From a bacterium (GTDB lineage: Bacteria; Campylobacterota; Campylobacteria; Campylobacterales; Sulfurimonadaceae), in contig JAHJFL010000100.1 of assembly GCA_018824795.1 (NCBI GenBank), forward strand, positions 1-11,349: 11,349 bases of DNA. Reading direction: 5' to 3'. Both the position numbers and the translations under genes were made by a program. The notes beneath the pieces are model-generated. The model was not told the DNA's origin and made no database searches. It saw only the letters and a program-made list of their open reading frames with translations. This document shows positions 8,001 through 11,349 of this stretch, piece by piece; the first letter of the stretch is position 1; every line of letters begins with the position of its first letter.

Positions 8001-8348
8001 GCTTAGACAATTAGAAACGCCATTTGAATGGTCATGCAGAGCTATATTTTCTTTATTATGTGCGATATATTTTTTTTGTATATCATCAACAATATTTCTC
8101 TGTTTCATGAGTGACTTGAGCGTGTTCTCAGAAGAGTTTCCAAGATAGATAACTGTCATACCTCTTTCGCGAGAGATGTTTCCAACAAGTTCATTAAGAA
8201 GTCTGTTTTCAGAGAGTTTGTCTTTTAGAAGTTGCGCTGCTTTATAATTTGCATAGGAGTCATATAAAAAATAACTCGTAATAGAAAATAAAAGTAAAAT
8301 AGGGAAGAGACTTATAAGTCTTAGTCTGTTTTTTAGTCCTAATTGCAT
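5049..8348 (-). CDS. Hybrid sensor histidine kinase with periplasmic NIT-like sensor and three receiver-like modules
   Basis: A 1099-residue inner-membrane kinase. TM1 is about 9-30 and TM2 about 315-338, flanking a mostly helical periplasmic sensor of about 285 residues. The stretches NISRERGMTVIYL (57-69) and DFVSFAIARATPLEEGEF (197-214) resemble the NIT (nitrate/nitrite-sensing) family. An insert carries His105, His107, Cys114 and Cys117. No clear HAMP follows TM2; a short helical linker (341-400) leads to HisKA with His413 in MSHEIRTPLNG, then HATPase_c with N box NLLSNAVKF (526-534), G1 DSGIG (564-568) and G2 GGTGLGL (593-599). Next come a degenerate receiver (about 645-760), a complete receiver (about 785-905; Asp793, Asp836, Thr869, Lys891), an acidic linker (about 925-978) and a second degenerate receiver (980-1099; Asp1032 kept, acidic pocket replaced by Lys988-Lys989). 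It starts 3 nt after the Hpt gene stop with GAGG within that gene's last codons. The ligand is inferred only; NIT-like folds also sense other compounds. Confidence 0.93.
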   Translation of the reverse strand: MQLGLKNRLRLISLFPILLLFSITSYFLYDSYANYKAAQLLKDKLSENRLLNELVGNISRERGMTVIYLGNSSENTLKSLMKQRNIVDDIQKKYIAHNKENIALHDHSNGVSNCLSCTNIKSISQSIEEIEKIRQLVDTQQTNFADVYEKVYGQAQLKGIKQLEEITSKQMDAEINELSSSYISMVRAKEFTAAERDFVSFAIARATPLEEGEFNTWISLIAKADTVNYDTLQNKALITEINSIMKSEDTVELLDDINTERTQIISDSQEGEYETSSGIWFTMLSEKTNILSKAEDLILSAMDDRAIKVQTDALQFLTITLTIWLVSVILAILGFLLSNEIARNIKNLENVLRKVAQDTDDEENKSSINLHTSEGTAEAYALLERIIKQTREDKTSAQEASEAKSMFLANMSHEIRTPLNGIVGFTELLKDTGLKEEQAEFVEIIEKSSENLLEIINNILDLSKIESNKIEIENIAFNPVEEFNSAVEVYAVRASEKHIDLGCFVDPALEQPLKGDPTKIKEVIINLLSNAVKFTSSAGSINVDIRKIPSEEDGITRVRFEVQDSGIGVTSEQKSRIFEAFSQADTSITRKYGGTGLGLTISSRFIELMGGHLDLHSEPGDGTTFFFTIDFEEVETLNESIRGTYSSINALVQESSHKTKRQETYLREYLDFFGVSYTTFRDISEIETLQRQVSYDLVFVDFDYVSEESLVAYGALPQELILLTKSYFMKKIESLHANVFKTLYEPLNSTKIKVVLENYSKGNFNEKRANKPSKKTFDALTSKFDANVLVAEDNIINQKLIQRTLEDLGLTVSIASNGLEAFQKRKDGNFDMIFMDIQMPFLDGVEATKEILEYEEEYNQPHVPIVALTANALKGDRERFLEAGLDEYTTKPLVRAEIVTLLNHFLFDYIVQERKIPKSAQEAIENARVEEQMKQDEMLLAEPETIAEEVVSEEEIPMEDTFTDESTELTEESPTVHASYKADILLAKKTPFESKLYTKVLLSLGYTYEVANSVDEMQEMIQDDSYKLILFDKECDGLELEAFSNKVKEANKSRNLDSYLVLINDSSSIENSDDALYVHESIKNIVNKDLLRLVFEKFI

Positions 8349-8351
8349 CTT

Positions 8352-10028
8352 TTAAGCCTCTTTATTTGAGATTTGCGACATCATCGCATCAATTTTATTT
8401 ATAGAATCTAAAGCCACACTTGAATCTGAACTTTTAATAATTGTATCGAGCTCATGTGAGAGCTCCGTAATCCTCATATTTTCACTCATACCTTTAAGTT
8501 TCATTGCTTTTACCTTCCATAAGTCAGAATTTTCATTGCTGATTGCAGCTCTTATTTGTTTACATTTAACTTGACTCTCATCTATAAAATCATCAAATAA
8601 TTCATTAAATGATTCTATATCAATACCTATTTCGTTTGCGATGGCTTCTCGTTTATAGTTGATTGTTACTTTTTGTTTTTCCTGCGTTTGAAGAAGTGTT
8701 ACGGGTTGTATCTCGTTATCTTCATCTATATTTAGAAGTTCAAGTTTTTCTTCGTCATCAAAAGTATCCAACATGTCCGGTAATTCATTAATCTCTGCAA
8801 CTTCTAAAGATAAATCATCAGCATCAACAGTATCAAAATCTATGTCTAATAAATCAGGAGAAAACTCTTTTATCTGGTTCGGCTTAAAATCATCATCAGC
8901 AAGTTCAGGCATTTCAATAGTGTTTGGAACATCACTGTCATCAATAGCTATTTCTATAGGAACATCGAAGTCATCCTCTTTAAATTCCACAACGAAGTCA
9001 TCTTCTTCACTGCGTACACTACCTAAAGTTGGAGTAATGGCCGGTGTTTCACCTGCGAGTTTGAGGATAATTCTATAGAATTTATCGAGATTGGAGCGTA
9101 TAATGGAAAAATCAGTTGCTGTATTAACTACAGTTAACGCTTCAAGTGCATCTACAACTCTTAGGTTTGCGGCAACACCTTTGAGTTTATGTGAAAGTAT
9201 TTTTACATTAGAAATATCTAATTCATGTAATGATGTATACAACTCATCTTTAAATTCTTTGGCCTGCGCAATAAAATCTTGTATAAACTCTTCAATCAAG
9301 TCAACCGGAAGTCCGAGCTCTTTTGACGCGACATTAGGATCAAAGATATATTCATCTTCGTGATGATGTTTTTGATGAGTTTCTACAGTTGTTTTAGGAG
9401 CTTCTATAGGATGAGTTTTAGGTATTTCAACAGTTTTAAGAGGTTCATGTTGAACTTTTACCACAGGTACATCTTCTTCTATAGCTACTTCAAGAGGCAG
9501 ATCATCATAAACATCTTCGATTATACTGCTGTATGGCTGTATTTCATCAATCTCAGGTGCTATTTCTTTGAATTCTTGCTTGATTGGTTCTACATGTGCT
9601 GCTTCAAAATGATTAAATGGTGTTGTCGGAGGTGTATATGCAGGAGTCTGAGCCTGTTTATGTGCTATATCGAGTGCAACACTGCTACTCTCGCTATCGC
9701 TGAGTCTTCTAAGATTTTGAAGATTTACAATAAAGGCCTTCTCAGTCGGATTGTCGCTTAAATAAATAGGAGTAATTTTTAAATTACATTTATAATTTAT
9801 GGAATGCGCATGAATTATTACTTTTGGCGGTTCTGTAGAGTCGGCGCAAGTAATAAAATCTATCCAATGGACATGTTTGAAATTATGAATATAACCCGGT
9901 GTTTTAACAAATAAGTCTGAGAAGTCCGAAACTTCAGCCTGTAAACTTGTTAAGTCCTTAAAGCCTAAAGCTTGTAAATCAACTTCATCAATACCTAAAA
10001 ACTCTTTTTTATAGTTGTAGATTAACAT
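8352..10028 (-). CDS. Tandem Hpt phosphotransfer protein with N-terminal PAS-like region
   Basis: A 558-residue soluble protein. Residues 1-110 look like a divergent PAS fold (ALGFKDLTSL near 20-29, then strand-like AHSINYKCNLKITPIYL and AFIVNLQNL); this is a pattern call, not firm. Residues 111-225 are a Pro/His/Glu-rich linker, probably disordered. Hpt1 spans about 229-325 with phospho-His280 in the motif SHKLKGVAANL. An extremely acidic linker follows (about 340-440). Hpt2 spans about 458-553 and aligns to Hpt1 without gaps over 52 residues (229-280 against 458-509), but the phospho-His position is Met509 in AMKLKGMSENM, so it cannot carry phosphate there. The start ATG overlaps the stop of the PAS gene (TAATG), indicating coupled translation. 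It presumably shuttles phosphate between kinase receiver Asp836 and response regulator Asp59; the second copy could be a docking or dimer partner. No kinase or receiver domain is present in this protein. Confidence 0.85.
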   Translation of the reverse strand: MLIYNYKKEFLGIDEVDLQALGFKDLTSLQAEVSDFSDLFVKTPGYIHNFKHVHWIDFITCADSTEPPKVIIHAHSINYKCNLKITPIYLSDNPTEKAFIVNLQNLRRLSDSESSSVALDIAHKQAQTPAYTPPTTPFNHFEAAHVEPIKQEFKEIAPEIDEIQPYSSIIEDVYDDLPLEVAIEEDVPVVKVQHEPLKTVEIPKTHPIEAPKTTVETHQKHHHEDEYIFDPNVASKELGLPVDLIEEFIQDFIAQAKEFKDELYTSLHELDISNVKILSHKLKGVAANLRVVDALEALTVVNTATDFSIIRSNLDKFYRIILKLAGETPAITPTLGSVRSEEDDFVVEFKEDDFDVPIEIAIDDSDVPNTIEMPELADDDFKPNQIKEFSPDLLDIDFDTVDADDLSLEVAEINELPDMLDTFDDEEKLELLNIDEDNEIQPVTLLQTQEKQKVTINYKREAIANEIGIDIESFNELFDDFIDESQVKCKQIRAAISNENSDLWKVKAMKLKGMSENMRITELSHELDTIIKSSDSSVALDSINKIDAMMSQISNKEA

Positions 10029-10450
10029 TAATTAGCCTCATTTTCAGAGTTGAGCATTTTTGTATACAATTCTTCACTCTCTTGAATATTTTTTCTTGAA
10101 GCAGGCTTTCTTGCTGCTATATAGCCAACAACTTTTCCTTCTTCATCTTTTGTTGGTAAAATTTCAGTCTCCACCCAGTAGTATAGACCATCTTTTCTGA
10201 GGTTTTTTACAAGCCCATTCCAAGCCTGTCCACCTTGAATGGTAGACCACATTTTCTCAAAAGCAGCTTTTGGCATGTCTGGATGCCTGATAATATTATG
10301 TGGTTTACCGAGAAGCTCTTGTGCACTGTAGCCGGAAATTTCACAAAATTTCTTATTTGCATAAGTAATAACACCATACAAATCCGTCTGGCTAATAATG
10401 ACGTTACCATCAAACATATACTCTTCATTAATAGGTACTACTTTATCCAT
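10028..10450 (-). CDS. Stand-alone Aer/CetB-type PAS domain protein, likely FAD-binding redox sensor
   Basis: A 140-residue soluble protein, almost entirely one PAS domain (about 15-115). It matches the E. coli Aer sensor closely: GKPHNIIRHPDMPKAAF (48-64), then W77-N-G, VKNLRKDG (81-88) and YYWVE (90-94). The residues I recall as FAD contacts in Aer (Asn34, Arg57, His58, Asp60, Phe66, Asn85) all have counterparts at a constant offset of two: Asn32, Arg55, His56, Asp58, Phe64 and Asn83. Campylobacter CetB has the same architecture and signals redox state to the membrane transducer CetA. Here no CetA-like transducer is adjacent; the gene leads a phosphorelay operon and its stop overlaps the start of the Hpt gene. 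The C-terminal 25 residues are charged helix, perhaps a partner-docking segment. The start has AAGGG six bases upstream. It probably reports cellular redox or energy state to the relay; binding of FAD and the downstream partner are inferred. Confidence 0.9.
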   Translation of the reverse strand: MDKVVPINEEYMFDGNVIISQTDLYGVITYANKKFCEISGYSAQELLGKPHNIIRHPDMPKAAFEKMWSTIQGGQAWNGLVKNLRKDGLYYWVETEILPTKDEEGKVVGYIAARKPASRKNIQESEELYTKMLNSENEAN

Positions 10451-10491
10451 AAAAAACCCTTATACTTTACTACTAAACTAGAATTCTCACA

Positions 10492-10497
10492 AATATA
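10492..10497 (-). promoter_or_regulatory. Candidate -10 element for the PAS-Hpt-kinase-regulator operon
   Basis: The minus strand reads TATATT in the context TGTTATATTTGTGAG, about 40 nt before the PAS gene ATG and just downstream of the uvrC stop. A TATAAG closer to the start (about 10459-10464) overlaps the ribosome site and is less plausible. There is no good -35. The operon could also be read through from uvrC, as no strong terminator lies in the 70-bp gap. Confidence 0.35.
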
Positions 10498-10520
10498 ACA
10501 TAAAGCTTTAAAAATAAAAC

Positions 10521-11349
10521 TTATTTGTAATATTTTTTAATCACATTTGCATCTTTTGTATTTAAAATAGAACTTAAATCGCCTAGAGTTGCTTTTTTTA
10601 CGCATTCAAATGTTCCAAAATGGTTAAGAAGTTTTTTTATTTTTGCCATTGAAATTCCATGTAATGATAATAAATTACTCTCCTGGTCAAGTTTAAGTTT
10701 CGTTTTTTTATGAAAAGTAATGGCACTTCTGTGCGCTTCATCTCGAAGTTTTTGAACCCATTGCAGTCTTTTGTCACTATTTTTTAGTTTAAAGAAGTCA
10801 TCTCTTGTATGTAAGATGTCATTTGCACTCCCCTTGGCTCGGTGCGCCTTTGCATCAACTTTTTCTTTTGCTATACCAATAAGATCTATGTAAACACCAC
10901 TGGATGTGAGAATGTCATCAGCTAATTTAAGCAGAGTAGCTCCGCCATCAAGCACCCATAAATCTGGCGGTGAGTTTTTTGAAAAGCTTTCAACTCTTCT
11001 AGTGAGTATCTCTCGCATTTGTCCGTATTCGTCTTTGGCTTCAAGATGATAAATTCTGTAACTTTTTTTATCAAACGCAGCATCTTCGTATACAACCATG
11101 GCTCCGACGGTTGCAACTCCAGACATATGGGAATTGTCAAAAATTTCAACTCGTAATGGCATTTTCTCAAGGGCAAAAAGTTCTTGTATCGCTTCAAGAT
11201 TGTCTTCATTCTTTTTATTTTTATCTTGCTTGAGAAGTTCTCTTGCGTTTAGAAGTGCTAACTCCATTAACTGCTTTTTATCGCCTCTTAGGGGTACTCT
11301 TAAGCTTGCATTTTTTTCAAAAAGAGAACTGAGGTGTTCTTCAATGAGA
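10521..11349 (-). CDS. uvrC: UvrC, excinuclease ABC subunit C (C-terminal part, 5' end outside window)
   Basis: The frame is open to the window edge and ends at TAA 10521-10523; 275 codons are visible, about the last 45% of a typical 600-residue UvrC. An internal ATG at 11267 is not the start, because conserved UvrC sequence ([16 protein letters not shown]) continues upstream of it. Present are the RNase H-like endonuclease domain that makes the 5' incision in nucleotide excision repair, and a C-terminal helix-hairpin-helix DNA-binding region ([17 protein letters not shown]). The expected catalytic residues are visible: Asp in IFDNSH (codon near 11138), Asp in [15 protein letters not shown] (near 11033), Asp in VLDGG (near 10949), and His in [10 protein letters not shown] (near 10733). 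The N-terminal GIY-YIG nuclease that makes the 3' cut and the UvrB-binding UVR motif lie outside or at the edge. It is unrelated in function to the signalling operon downstream. Confidence 0.97.
   Translation of the reverse strand, partial: LIEEHLSSLFEKNASLRVPLRGDKKQLMELALLNARELLKQDKNKKNEDNLEAIQELFALEKMPLRVEIFDNSHMSGVATVGAMVVYEDAAFDKKSYRIYHLEAKDEYGQMREILTRRVESFSKNSPPDLWVLDGGATLLKLADDILTSSGVYIDLIGIAKEKVDAKAHRAKGSANDILHTRDDFFKLKNSDKRLQWVQKLRDEAHRSAITFHKKTKLKLDQESNLLSLHGISMAKIKKLLNHFGTFECVKKATLGDLSSILNTKDANVIKKYYK

Noticed and set aside
7998..8011. CxxC as a possible c-type heme site in the kinase sensor
   Set aside because: The residue after the second Cys is Thr, not His, so the CxxCH motif is absent.
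9360..9761. Plus-strand 133-codon frame opposite the Hpt protein linker, rich in Phe, Tyr and Cys
   Set aside because: The composition is what the complement of an acidic/His/Pro-rich low-complexity linker produces; no start context or family resemblance.
10501..10510. Palindrome TAAAGCTTTA after the uvrC stop as a terminator or operator
   Set aside because: A 10-bp AT-rich palindrome with no loop cannot form a useful hairpin, has no following T-run on the minus strand, and is likely chance in AT-rich DNA.

Overview
The window looks like the chromosome of a Campylobacterota (epsilonproteobacterial) species, probably a free-living, flagellated Sulfurimonas/Sulfuricurvum-like organism. This rests on the AT-rich coding style, the divergent fliW / bamD-lon block (the same three-gene neighbourhood I recall from Campylobacter and Helicobacter), and a stand-alone Aer/CetB-type PAS protein. 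The genus assignment is inference; no rRNA or other marker is present.

Layout. (1) 1-752, minus strand: the first 250 codons of a secreted protein with a signal peptide, a beta-rich N-terminal region and a Calx-beta domain; its 3' end lies outside the window. A promoter-like element lies upstream at about 831-836. (2) 938-1318, minus strand: FliW, the flagellin/CsrA-binding assembly factor, followed by a hairpin. (3) 1442-4614, plus strand: bamD (outer-membrane assembly lipoprotein) and lon (ATP-dependent protease), 8 nt apart and divergent from fliW. A strong inverted repeat at 4627-4646 separates lon from the convergent operon. (4) 4662-10450, minus strand: a tight four-gene signalling operon, transcribed in the order PAS protein, Hpt-domain protein, hybrid histidine kinase with a periplasmic NIT-like sensor, single-domain CheY-like response regulator. 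The junctions are a 1-nt overlap, a 3-nt gap and a 9-nt gap. (5) 10521-11349, minus strand: the C-terminal part of UvrC, cut by the window edge.

The signalling operon is the most interesting part. It encodes every piece of a multistep phosphorelay: kinase His413, receiver Asp836, Hpt His280, and response regulator Asp59. It also carries a PAS protein with all the FAD-contacting residues I recall from E. coli Aer. No DNA-binding output domain is encoded, so the output is probably a protein-protein event (motility, taxis or another relay). Three parts are duplicated and degenerate: a second Hpt copy whose phospho-His is Met, and two receiver-like modules in the kinase that lack key residues. 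The periplasmic sensor contains an HxH...CxxC cluster that could bind metal or act as a thiol switch. I propose that the operon integrates a periplasmic signal with a cytoplasmic redox signal; this is inference.

No RNA genes, insertion sequences, CRISPR arrays or attachment sites were seen. No stretch longer than 300 bases lacks a gene.
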